Assembly (NCBI RefSeq): GCF_900112185.1
Contig: NZ_FOKP01000004.1
Location: forward strand, 1 to 64,000
DNA: 64,000 bases
Direction: 5' to 3'
From: Allobosea sp. CRIB-10
GTDB lineage: Bacteria > Pseudomonadota > Alphaproteobacteria > Rhizobiales > Beijerinckiaceae
Below the pieces are notes generated by a model, which worked only from the letters and a program-made list of their open reading frames with translations, had not been told where the DNA came from and searched no databases. The position numbers and the translations under genes were made by a program. This document shows, in pieces, positions 32,304 through 40,132 of this stretch (positions within the stretch are counted from its first letter, which is position 1; each line of letters starts with the position of its first letter).

Positions 32304-33719
32304 ATGGTTGCAAAGATCGTTCCCCTCATCATGGCCGGCGGCTCCGGCACCCGCTTGTGGCCGCTGTCGCGCGACACCATGCCGAAGCAGTTCATCGCGC
32401 TGCTGGAGGACGGCCTCTCGACCTTCCAGGCGACGCTGCAGCGCCTCGTCGATCCGGCCTTCGGCGCGCCGATCGTCATCACCAACAACGATTTCCGCTT
32501 CATCGTCGCCGAGCAGATGCTGGCGCTCGGCATCAAGGGCGAGATCGTGCTGGAGCCCGAGCGGCGCGATTCCGCCGCGGCCATCGCGGTCGGCACGGTC
32601 ATGGCCGGCAGGCGCGATCCCGAGGCCGTCTGCATCGCGCTCGCCTCCGACCATGTCGTCGGCGATGCCGAAGCCTTCCGCGAGGACTGCAAGCGCGCGG
32701 CGAAGCTGGCCGCGACCGGGCTGATCATGACGCTCGGCATCAAGCCGACGCATCCTTCGACCGCCTATGGCTATCTCGCCCCCGGCGAGGCCCTGCCCGA
32801 GTCAGGCGCCAATCGCCTCTCGCGCTTCGTCGAGAAGCCGAAGCGCGATGTCGCCGAAACATACGTCGCCGAAGGCTATCTCTGGAACAGCGGCAATTTC
32901 CTGTTCTCGGCCAAGACCATGCGCGACGAGCTCTCGCGCCATGCGCCGGACGTGCTCTCCGCCGCAGAGGCCGCGGTCGACAAGGCGAGCCGCGATCTCG
33001 ACTTCCTGCGACTCGATCCGGAGAGCTTCGGCAAGGCCACCAAGATCTCGATCGACTATGCCGTGATGGAACGCACCGCCCATGCCGGCATGCTCGCCGC
33101 CTCCTTCGACTGGTCGGATGTCGGCTCCTGGGATTCGATCCACGCGATCAAGCCGCAGGACGGCGACGGCAACGTGCTGGAGGGGCCGGCGGTCGCGCTC
33201 GACACCCGCCGCTCGCTGATCCGCAGCGAGGAGGTGCTGACCACCGTGGTCGGGCTCGACGACGTCGTCGTGGTCTCGACCCGCGACGCCGTGCTGGTCG
33301 CCTCGATGGCGGCAGCCGGCAAGGTCAAGACCCTGGTCGAGCAGATGAAGGCCGAGGGGCGCCCCGAGGCCAGCGAGCATCTGCGCATCTACCGGCCCTG
33401 GGGCTGGTATCAGCGCATCGACATCGGCGCCCGCTTCCAGGTCAAGCACATCCACGTCAAGGAAGGCGGCCAGCTCAGCCTGCAGAAGCATTTCCACCGC
33501 GCCGAGCACTGGGTCGTGGTCCGCGGCACCGCCGAGGTCACGCTCGACGGCACGGTCCGCTTCGTCCACGAGAACGAGTCGGTCTATCTGCCGATCGGCT
33601 GCACGCACCGGCTGAAGAATCCCGGCAAGATAGGGCTGGAGCTGATCGAGGTCCAGGTCGGCAGCTATACCGGCGAGGACGACATCGTCCGCATCGAGGA
33701 CATCTACGCGCGCAGCTGA
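32304..33719 (+). CDS. manC: Mannose-1-phosphate guanylyltransferase / mannose-6-phosphate isomerase
   Basis: A 471-residue bifunctional enzyme of the XanB/AlgA type. The N-terminal nucleotidyltransferase carries GGSGTRLWPLSRDTMPKQF, LEPERRDSAAAIA and FVEKPKRDVAE. The C-terminal cupin isomerase domain has RPWGWYQRID, GGQLSLQKHFHRAEHWVVV and the metal histidines. It converts mannose-6-phosphate to GDP-mannose. The 103 bases before it hold no other gene, so it probably has its own promoter. Confidence 0.95.
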   Translation: MVAKIVPLIMAGGSGTRLWPLSRDTMPKQFIALLEDGLSTFQATLQRLVDPAFGAPIVITNNDFRFIVAEQMLALGIKGEIVLEPERRDSAAAIAVGTVMAGRRDPEAVCIALASDHVVGDAEAFREDCKRAAKLAATGLIMTLGIKPTHPSTAYGYLAPGEALPESGANRLSRFVEKPKRDVAETYVAEGYLWNSGNFLFSAKTMRDELSRHAPDVLSAAEAAVDKASRDLDFLRLDPESFGKATKISIDYAVMERTAHAGMLAASFDWSDVGSWDSIHAIKPQDGDGNVLEGPAVALDTRRSLIRSEEVLTTVVGLDDVVVVSTRDAVLVASMAAAGKVKTLVEQMKAEGRPEASEHLRIYRPWGWYQRIDIGARFQVKHIHVKEGGQLSLQKHFHRAEHWVVVRGTAEVTLDGTVRFVHENESVYLPIGCTHRLKNPGKIGLELIEVQVGSYTGEDDIVRIEDIYARS

Positions 33720-33747
33720 GGGTAGACGCAGCGACGTGATATCCGCT

Positions 33748-33840
33748 CGTCATGCTCGCCCTTGTGGCGAGCATCCACGTCTTGAACACAGCACTCGACG
33801 AAAGAAGAGGTGGATGGTCGGGACAAGCCCGACCATGACG
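33748..33840. repeat. Dispersed palindromic repeat, family B, copy 2
   Basis: It has the same CGTCATG/CATGACG ends and ATGCTCGCC/GGCGAGCAT hairpin as the copy at 26372-26464, with scattered substitutions. It lies between the convergent manC and glutathione peroxidase genes. Confidence 0.9.
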
Positions 33841-33859
33841 GCGTAGGTGGCCTTTCGGC

Positions 33860-34417
33860 TCAAGCCTTCGCCAACTCCTGCCCGATCGCCCGGATCAGCT
33901 CCGGGGAGAGCGGGTCCATCCGCGAGCTGAAGCTGCCGACGAGGCTGCCGTCGCGGCCGATCAGGTATTTGTGGAAGTTCCAGCTCGGCAATTCGCTCGG
34001 GCGCTGGTTCGCCGCCCAGCGATAGAACGGATGCGCATCCGGCCCACGCACCACGTTCTTCTGCGTGATCGGATAGTTCGCGCCATGGCTCTGGCGGACC
34101 GCCTCGGCGATCGCCGCGCCGTCGAGCGGCTCCTGCCCGCCGAAATCGTTGCTCGGCACCGCGATCAGGACGAGGCCGCGCTCGCGATAGCGCTCCCAGA
34201 GCTGCTCCAGCCCCGCGAACTGCCCGGCAAGTCCACATTGCGTCGCGGTATTGACGATCAGGATCGGCTTGCCGCGATAGGCCGAAAGCGGGATGCGCCC
34301 GCCTTCCGCCCGGTCGAAGCTGAAGGCATAGGCATTGCCCTCTCCCTGCGCAGCGAGCGCCGGGGCAGCCGGTGCGAGCGCAAGCAAGGCGAGGATCTGG
34401 CGGCGATGGAAGCGCAT
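33860..34417 (-). CDS. Exported glutathione peroxidase family protein
   Basis: A 185-residue thioredoxin-fold peroxidase. The active-site Cys replaces selenocysteine at about residue 61 (NTATQCGLAGQF); the glutamine and tryptophan partners are in VPSNDFGGQEP and SWNFHKYLI. A signal peptide with twin arginine (MRFHRRQILALLALAPAAPALA) suggests export, which is unusual since most bacterial homologues are cytoplasmic. The start at 34417 is chosen for this signal; the upstream frame is open but not coding-like. Confidence 0.9.
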   Translation of the reverse strand: MRFHRRQILALLALAPAAPALAAQGEGNAYAFSFDRAEGGRIPLSAYRGKPILIVNTATQCGLAGQFAGLEQLWERYRERGLVLIAVPSNDFGGQEPLDGAAIAEAVRQSHGANYPITQKNVVRGPDAHPFYRWAANQRPSELPSWNFHKYLIGRDGSLVGSFSSRMDPLSPELIRAIGQELAKA

Positions 34418-34493
34418 GGGCAAGCTCCGCGATGCTGCGAGGCTAAGGCCGGCAGAGCCTACTCGCAAAGTAAGATATCCGCGAGCGAAAACG

Positions 34494-34520
34494 AAAAACG
34501 CCCCGGCGCGGGCCGGGGCG
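34494..34520 (-). terminator. Rho-independent terminator of the chemotaxis operon
   Basis: Arms CGCCCCGGC/GCCGGGGCG with a 4-base loop are followed on the minus strand by TTTTTCGTTTTC, 29 bases after the cheY stop. It is a textbook intrinsic terminator and the clearest one in the window. Confidence 0.92.
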
Positions 34521-34548
34521 TCGATCATTCGCCAAGGCCGCCGGCTTC

Positions 34549-34935
34549 TCAGCAGGCGAGCACCTTCTTCACGCGCACCTCGAGATCGCGCAGCTCATAG
34601 GGCTTCACGACATAATGGTCGGCGCCGTTGCTGGTCGCCTCGTCCATCTTGTCGACCGAGCGTTCCGAGGTCGCCATGATGATCTTGATCTGGTTGAGCT
34701 CCGGCACCGAGCGGATGGCACGCAGGAGGTCGATGCCGCTCATCCCGTCCATGTTCCAGTCGAGCAGCAGCAGATCGTAGCGCTTGGTCTGCATCTTCAT
34801 CAGGGCCTCGCGGGCGTTCTCCGCCTCGTCGATGTCCTGGAACTCGATCTGCTTGAGGAAATAGGTGGCAAGGCCGCGCATGCTCTTCTGGTCGTCGACC
34901 ACGAGGATGCGGTAGTCGCTTCTCGCCTTTGACAT
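34549..34935 (-). CDS. cheY: CheY-type response regulator
   Basis: A 128-residue single receiver domain. The acidic pocket (LVVDDQKS), phospho-acceptor Asp in LLLLDWNMDGMSG, Thr in IIMATSE and Lys in YVVKPYE are all intact. It is the last gene of the chemotaxis cluster and ends at a strong terminator. A 25-bp palindrome in its leader (34959-34983) separates it from cheB, so it may be partly independent. It may act as motor-binding CheY or as phosphate sink. Confidence 0.93.
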   Translation of the reverse strand: MSKARSDYRILVVDDQKSMRGLATYFLKQIEFQDIDEAENAREALMKMQTKRYDLLLLDWNMDGMSGIDLLRAIRSVPELNQIKIIMATSERSVDKMDEATSNGADHYVVKPYELRDLEVRVKKVLAC

Positions 34936-34958
34936 GGCACTCTCCTTACGGCTTCTGG

Positions 34959-34983
34959 CCGAAAAGTGGAGTCCACTTTTCGG
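34959..34983. repeat. 25-bp near-perfect palindrome between cheB and cheY
   Basis: Arms CCGAAAAGTGGA and TCCACTTTTCGG surround a single G. This type of element is scattered in Rhizobiales intergenic regions. It could be a repeat, an attenuator or a binding site; it lies 24 bases upstream of cheY. Confidence 0.85.
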
Positions 34984-35048
34984 AAGAATCCGATGCGATA
35001 ACAATGCGATAGATCGTCGTGACCGCGTCCGTTCGGACGCGCGATGAT

Positions 35049-36161
35049 CTATGCGGTGCGCTGCTGCGGGCGTTCGCCCAGCAGCCCCGCGATGGCGCCT
35101 CCGATCTGGTCGAGCGGTACGACCCGGTCGGCGGCGCCCAACTCGAACGCGGCTTTCGGCATCCCGTTTACCACACAGGTCTCGCCACTTTGGATTAACG
35201 TGGCGGCGCCGGCTTTGCGCATGGCTAACAAACCGTCAGCGCCATCGCGACCCATGCCGGTGAGCAGGACGCCGATCGCATGGCTGCCGAGCGCGCGGGC
35301 GACCGAATGGAACATCACGTCGACCGAGGGACAGTGCCCGCTGACCAGTGGCGCTTCCTTGAGATGGCAGATGAGTTCGCCGCGGCGCTCCTCGATCTCG
35401 AGATGTTTCGTTCCACCCGGCGCGACCACCGCCATGCCCGGCCGCAGCCGGTCGCCATCGGCGGCCTCGCGCACGTCGAGCCCGGTCGCGGCCGAGAGCC
35501 GCGCCGCGAACTTGGCCGTGTAGCCGGCCGGCATGTGCTGGACCACGGCGATCGGCAGGCGCAGATGCGCGGCGTCGCGCATCACCGTCTGCACCGCCGG
35601 CACGCCGCCGGTCGAGGCGCCGATCGCGATCAGCGAGACCTTGCCATGCGCGGCGGGAGCAGGCGCGGCCAGCGGCCGGACCGGCGCAGCCATAGCCGGC
35701 CGTTGCTGGGCGGCAAGCTCCTTGGCGGCGGCGAGCATGCGCCGGCTGGCCGAGGCGCGCTGCAGCGCCGCGGCGACATGCTTCATGAAGCCTTCGAGCG
35801 TGTGTGTCGCCCCGTCCGGCTTCTCGATAAAATCAATGGCGCCGAGCTCCAGCGCCTGGATGGTGTTGTCTGCGCCAGGCCCGCCGAAGGCCGAGACGAT
35901 CAGAACCGGCAGGGGGTCCTGCTTCAGCACCCGCGCCAGCAGCTTGAGCCCGTGCCTTCCGGGCAGCTCGAGATCGAGTGTCAGGATGTCCGGGCGCAGC
36001 TCCTGGATCGCGTCCCAGCCTTCCTCGGCGCTGCCGGCGACGCCGATCACCTGGAAGCCGGGCGTCGAGTTGATGATCTGCGTCATCAGCTTCTGCATCA
36101 GCACGGAATCGTCGACGACGAGGACCTTTACCGGGCCGGCGGACGAGGTCAGCGGACTCAT
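35049..36161 (-). CDS. cheB: Chemotaxis protein-glutamate methylesterase
   Basis: A 370-residue protein with an N-terminal receiver (VLVVDDSVLMQKL; phospho-Asp in TLDLELPGRHG) and a C-terminal methylesterase whose catalytic triad is Ser183 (IGASTGG), His in VVQHMPAGYT and Asp in GMGRDGADG. It removes methyl groups from receptors when phosphorylated by CheA. Its ATG at 36161 shares one base with the cheD stop (TGATG); a GTG one codon upstream is possible. Confidence 0.97.
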   Translation of the reverse strand: MSPLTSSAGPVKVLVVDDSVLMQKLMTQIINSTPGFQVIGVAGSAEEGWDAIQELRPDILTLDLELPGRHGLKLLARVLKQDPLPVLIVSAFGGPGADNTIQALELGAIDFIEKPDGATHTLEGFMKHVAAALQRASASRRMLAAAKELAAQQRPAMAAPVRPLAAPAPAAHGKVSLIAIGASTGGVPAVQTVMRDAAHLRLPIAVVQHMPAGYTAKFAARLSAATGLDVREAADGDRLRPGMAVVAPGGTKHLEIEERRGELICHLKEAPLVSGHCPSVDVMFHSVARALGSHAIGVLLTGMGRDGADGLLAMRKAGAATLIQSGETCVVNGMPKAAFELGAADRVVPLDQIGGAIAGLLGERPQQRTA

Positions 36162-36754
36162 CACCAGATCTCCACTTCGCCAGCCACCGGCTGGGTCTTG
36201 AGACGGTTGAGGTAGGCGATTTCCTGCTCGCGCTCAGGATCGCGCGCGGCCTGCTGGACGTGCTGGACCCAAGCGCGCCCGGTCGCGGGCTGGTAGTGGA
36301 TGCGGCGCGAACGTGTGCCGCCGACATCCCTCGATACCACTGGAATCCCCTCGCGGGCGAGGAACTCGTTGACGAAGGTGATGTTGCCCTCGCCGATCGC
36401 CAGCATGGTGGCGCCCGAAAGCACGCGCGCCCCGCCGAAGACCTTGGCTTCGAGCTGGCTGCGCCGGGCCCCGCGCTTCATCAGCCCGTTGATCAGCACC
36501 TCCATGGCGGTGTCGCCATAGCGCTCGCCGGCGCTGGCGTCGGTGCCGCCATTGTTCTTCGGCAGCAGGAAATGATTGAGTCCGCCGACGCCGATTTGCG
36601 GGTCGCGCATGCAGACCGAGACGCAGGAGCCGAGCACGGTGGCGACGATCTCGTCCTTGGCCGAGGTGATCTCATGCTCGCCCGGCGCGACCGTGATGAT
36701 GGTCGCTTCGAAGCGCGGATCGAAATAGCGCCGTGAGGATCGGTTCAGGCTCAT
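36161..36754 (-). CDS. cheD: Chemoreceptor glutamine deamidase
   Basis: A 197-residue protein. The active site Cys is in LGSCVSVCMRD, and the His and Thr partners in GGLNHFLLP match CheD, which deamidates receptor glutamines and tunes CheC or receptor signalling. It overlaps cheR by four bases upstream and cheB by one base downstream, so the adaptation enzymes are made together. Confidence 0.96.
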   Translation of the reverse strand: MSLNRSSRRYFDPRFEATIITVAPGEHEITSAKDEIVATVLGSCVSVCMRDPQIGVGGLNHFLLPKNNGGTDASAGERYGDTAMEVLINGLMKRGARRSQLEAKVFGGARVLSGATMLAIGEGNITFVNEFLAREGIPVVSRDVGGTRSRRIHYQPATGRAWVQHVQQAARDPEREQEIAYLNRLKTQPVAGEVEIW

Positions 36755-37608
36755 GGCGTGCGCTCGTAGATGGTGCGGCCGATCAGCCTGAGCTGGGGAT
36801 GCGGCTGCGGCAGGGATTCGGAGTGGCCGAGATAGAGGAAGCCGCCGGGCTGCAGCAAAGCGACATAGCGGTCGAGGATCGCGGCCTTGGTCGGCGTGTC
36901 GAAGTAGATGAAGACGTTGCGGCAGAAGATCACGTCGAACGGCCCCTTCATCGGCCAGCGCTCGATCAGGTTGAGCCGCTTGAAGGCGATCAGCCGCTTC
37001 AGGTCCTCGGCGATGCGGGCTTCGCCGCGGGAGCTCTGGCCTTCCAGCCTGAGCAGCGGGCGCAGGTCCGGCGGCAGCCGGTCGAACTGCTCGGCGGGAT
37101 ACTGTCCGGCCGCCGCCCGGTCGAGGATGTCGGTGTCGATGTCGGTCGCCAGAATCTTGAAGTCGAGGTCGCTGCGATGGCCGATCACGTCGCGCGAGAT
37201 CGCCGCGGCGCTGTAGGGCTCCTCGCCCGAGGAGCAGGCCGCCGACCAGATCCGGATGCGCCCGCGCCGCCCTGCCCGCTCCTGGACCAGGCGCGGCAGC
37301 ACGTCCTTGCGCAGATGGTCGAAATGATGACGCTCGCGAAAGAAGGCGGTGTGGTTGGTGGTGACCGCGTTGATCAGCTCGGGGATCTCGTCGACTGCGG
37401 CGGCTGTGCGCAGATAGGCGCAATATTCGGCGATCGAGTTGAGGCCGAGCACCTTGACGCGCCGCGCCAGCCGCCCGCGCGCCATCGCCTCCTTGTGCTC
37501 GCGGATGACGATGCCGGCATGCTCGTAGACGAGCTTGGCCACCAGGGCCATGTCGTCCCGGCTGAGCGTCGTGTCCGACTGGACGGGTTGCGGCGCAAGC
37601 ATGCTCAT
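36751..37608 (-). CDS. cheR: Chemotaxis protein methyltransferase
   Basis: A 285-residue SAM-dependent enzyme that methylates receptor glutamates. It has the N-terminal helical domain (SIAEYCAYLRTA), then NHTAFFRERHHFD, the SAM loop WSAACSSGEEPYS and the ILATDIDTDIL motif, with VIFCRNVFIYFD near the end. The ATG at 37608 is chosen over a TTG at 37623 that abuts the mcp stop. Confidence 0.96.
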   Translation of the reverse strand: MSMLAPQPVQSDTTLSRDDMALVAKLVYEHAGIVIREHKEAMARGRLARRVKVLGLNSIAEYCAYLRTAAAVDEIPELINAVTTNHTAFFRERHHFDHLRKDVLPRLVQERAGRRGRIRIWSAACSSGEEPYSAAAISRDVIGHRSDLDFKILATDIDTDILDRAAAGQYPAEQFDRLPPDLRPLLRLEGQSSRGEARIAEDLKRLIAFKRLNLIERWPMKGPFDVIFCRNVFIYFDTPTKAAILDRYVALLQPGGFLYLGHSESLPQPHPQLRLIGRTIYERTP

Positions 37609-37623
37609 GCCCTGCAAAACCAA

Positions 37624-39546
37624 TTAGTGCTCGGCCCACTCATCCATCCGGCCGCCGCCGGCGATGCGGCGGCGCGGAAGGACGGGGCGGGTTTCGGTTG
37701 AACGATGATGGTCCTGACGGGCCGGCACGCGGCGCGGCTCGCTGGGTGACAGTGCGGGCAGTGGCCGGGCATGGGCCGTCGGCCGCTCGAGGCGGAAGAC
37801 GTCGGCGAGCTCGCGCAGCGCCTGCGTCTGTTCGGCAAGGCTCGCGGCCGCGCCGGCGCTCTGCTCGGCCAGTGCCGCGTTCTGCTGCGTCGCCTCGTCC
37901 ATCGCCGCGACGGAGCGGCTCATCGCGGCGATGTCGCCGGCCTGCCCGGCGCTCGCCTGCGAGATCTCCGACACGGTCGCCGAGACCTGCTCGACCGCCG
38001 TGACGATCTTGCCGAGCGTCTCGCCGGTCCGGCGCACCAGCCGCACGCCTTCGGCGACCTGCGCATTGGAGTTGGCGATCACGCCCTTGATGTCCTTGGC
38101 AGCCGTCGCCGAGCGCTGCGCCAAAGTGCGCACTTCGGATGCGACGACCGCGAAGCCCTTCCCGGCCTCACCGGCGCGGGCAGCCTCGACCGCGGCATTC
38201 AGCGCCAGAAGGTTGGTCTGGAAGGCGATGCCGTCGATCACGGTGACGATCTCGGCGATGCGCGCCGATGACTCCTCCATTCGCCCGATCGCCGCGATCG
38301 TCTCGGCCACGGCCTGCTGACCGCTGCCTGCAACCGACATCGCCTCGTCCGCGAGCTCGGTCGCGGCGCGCGAGCGACTGGCGCTCCCGGTGATCGAGGC
38401 CGCGAGCTGAGCGGTGGTCTGTGCCGTCTCTTCCAGGCCGGCGGCCGACTGTTCGGTACGTCCGGCAAGATCGACCGCCCCCGCCTTGATCTCGACCGCT
38501 GTCGCCGCGACATGGGCCGCCGCCAGCTGGATGCCGGAGACGGTCTGCGTCAGCCGCGCCAAGGTCTGGTTGAGCCCGGCTTTCAGTTCGCCGAGCCGCC
38601 CGTCATAGGCCCCGTCGATGCGACCGGTCAGGTCGCCTTCGCTGAGACCAGCCAGCACGGTGGCGAACTCGTCGGTGGCGGCCTCGACGATCGCATTGAT
38701 CTCGTTGACGCCGGTGGCAATGCGCTGCAGCGCCTCGGGCTTGCCGGCGAGCGGCACGCGCCGCGAGAAGTCGCCCTCCGCCGCGGCGGCAACCACGGCC
38801 GCGACCTCGTCGGCGGCCCGCATTTCTTCGGTCAGCTCGCGCCACTCGATCGTCGAGCCCAGCCTCTGGCCATCGGGCTGCGTCGTGACGGTCAGCGTCA
38901 GCGCGACCATGCGCTTCCCGAGCGCGACACGCATGCTGCGCGCCTCGGGGACGCCTTGCGGGCCGGCGAACAGCTCCAGCACCTTGCCGAGCATGTCCTT
39001 GGCCGAAACGCCCGGAAAGGCGGCGCGAAAATCCTCCTGCGCCCCGCTGAAGAAGGCGAGCAGCGACTTGTTGACGTAGACGACCTGGCCTTTCGCGTCA
39101 CAGACCATGACGGCGGTGCGGCAGCCATCGAGCGCGGCCTTGATCCGCGCTGCCTCGACCGAGCTTTCCTGGACCTGGCGCAGCGCCCGCGAGAGCTCGC
39201 CGATCTCGTCGCGGCGGTCGAGTTCCGGTACGGCGCCGGGCGCGCCTTCCGAGAGCCTCTCCATGCCCTCGCGTAGCGCGGTGACCGGCCGGGCCAGCGA
39301 ACGGGCCGCGAGCCAGCCGAAGCCGGCGGCGAGAGCGACACCGGCGACGCCGAACGACAAGGCTGTGCCGGCAAAGCCCGACAGCGCCGCTTCGACCTGC
39401 TGGCTGGACAGGCCGAGGGCGCCGAGCCGGGCGCTTGCGCTCTGCTGGACCGCATAAGCGACGAGCGCGCTCGAAACGGCAGCGCCGCCGGCGAACAGTG
39501 CCGGCAGCTTGACCGAGAGTTTCGAGAAGGCGCCCAGCTGAGTCAT
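37624..39546 (-). CDS. Membrane methyl-accepting chemotaxis protein with PAS and HAMP domains
   Basis: A 640-residue receptor. Two transmembrane helices lie at about 10-32 and 58-80 with almost no periplasmic loop, followed by HAMP ([17 protein letters not shown]), a PAS-like domain at about 140-240 ([20 protein letters not shown]), further HAMP repeats and the signalling hairpin ([19 protein letters not shown]). The lack of a periplasmic sensor suggests it senses an internal or energy-related signal through PAS. The C-terminal tail is basic and proline-rich, without a clear CheR-docking pentapeptide. Confidence 0.95.
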   Translation of the reverse strand: MTQLGAFSKLSVKLPALFAGGAAVSSALVAYAVQQSASARLGALGLSSQQVEAALSGFAGTALSFGVAGVALAAGFGWLAARSLARPVTALREGMERLSEGAPGAVPELDRRDEIGELSRALRQVQESSVEAARIKAALDGCRTAVMVCDAKGQVVYVNKSLLAFFSGAQEDFRAAFPGVSAKDMLGKVLELFAGPQGVPEARSMRVALGKRMVALTLTVTTQPDGQRLGSTIEWRELTEEMRAADEVAAVVAAAAEGDFSRRVPLAGKPEALQRIATGVNEINAIVEAATDEFATVLAGLSEGDLTGRIDGAYDGRLGELKAGLNQTLARLTQTVSGIQLAAAHVAATAVEIKAGAVDLAGRTEQSAAGLEETAQTTAQLAASITGSASRSRAATELADEAMSVAGSGQQAVAETIAAIGRMEESSARIAEIVTVIDGIAFQTNLLALNAAVEAARAGEAGKGFAVVASEVRTLAQRSATAAKDIKGVIANSNAQVAEGVRLVRRTGETLGKIVTAVEQVSATVSEISQASAGQAGDIAAMSRSVAAMDEATQQNAALAEQSAGAAASLAEQTQALRELADVFRLERPTAHARPLPALSPSEPRRVPARQDHHRSTETRPVLPRRRIAGGGRMDEWAEH

Positions 39547-39625
39547 CGGCTCTTTTTGTCTCTCAGGCGGTCCTGATCATCATTCGGCATTCCGGCTGGG
39601 CGCCACCGGGCAAGGCCGATCGACG

Positions 39626-40129
39626 TCAGGCGACGCGCAGTTGCTTGTCCTGGTTGTCGCCACCGTCGCGGATCACCGCGGCGAGGTCGAGCAAGGCGAC
39701 GATCTCGGTGTCGAGCAGGACGAGGCCTTCGATCAGCCCGTGCTCGTCGCGCTCGAGGTCCGGCGCCGGGCGGACCGCGCTGACGGGCACGTCGACGATG
39801 TCCGAAACCGAGTCGACCAGCAGGCCGGCGGTCTTGTCCTCGACGTCGACGACGACGATCACATGGGTCGCGGTCGCCTCGGTGGAGCCCAGCCCGATCG
39901 CGGTGCGCAGATCGTAGACCGCCAGGATCACGCCGCGCAGGTTGAGCACGCCGCGGACATGCGGGGCCGCGTGCGGCAGCGGCGTCGTCGCCTGCCAGCC
40001 CTTGATCTCGCGGACCATGCCGACATCGATGCCGAAGGTGCGGTCGCCGACCCGGAAGGTGACGATCCGACGCGCCGCGGACTCAGGCTGCGCCGAGGTG
40101 AAGTGCTTTTCGCTGAGCTGCAGGGACAT
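39626..40129 (-). CDS. cheW: Chemotaxis adaptor protein CheW
   Basis: A 167-residue CheW-domain protein linking receptors to CheA. FRVGDRTFGIDVGMVREI, RGVLNLRGVILAVYDLR and VDSVSDIVDVP are typical. It begins 3 bases after the cheA stop and is followed by the mcp gene after 79 bases. Confidence 0.95.
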   Translation of the reverse strand: MSLQLSEKHFTSAQPESAARRIVTFRVGDRTFGIDVGMVREIKGWQATTPLPHAAPHVRGVLNLRGVILAVYDLRTAIGLGSTEATATHVIVVVDVEDKTAGLLVDSVSDIVDVPVSAVRPAPDLERDEHGLIEGLVLLDTEIVALLDLAAVIRDGGDNQDKQLRVA

Positions 40130-40132
40130 GGT

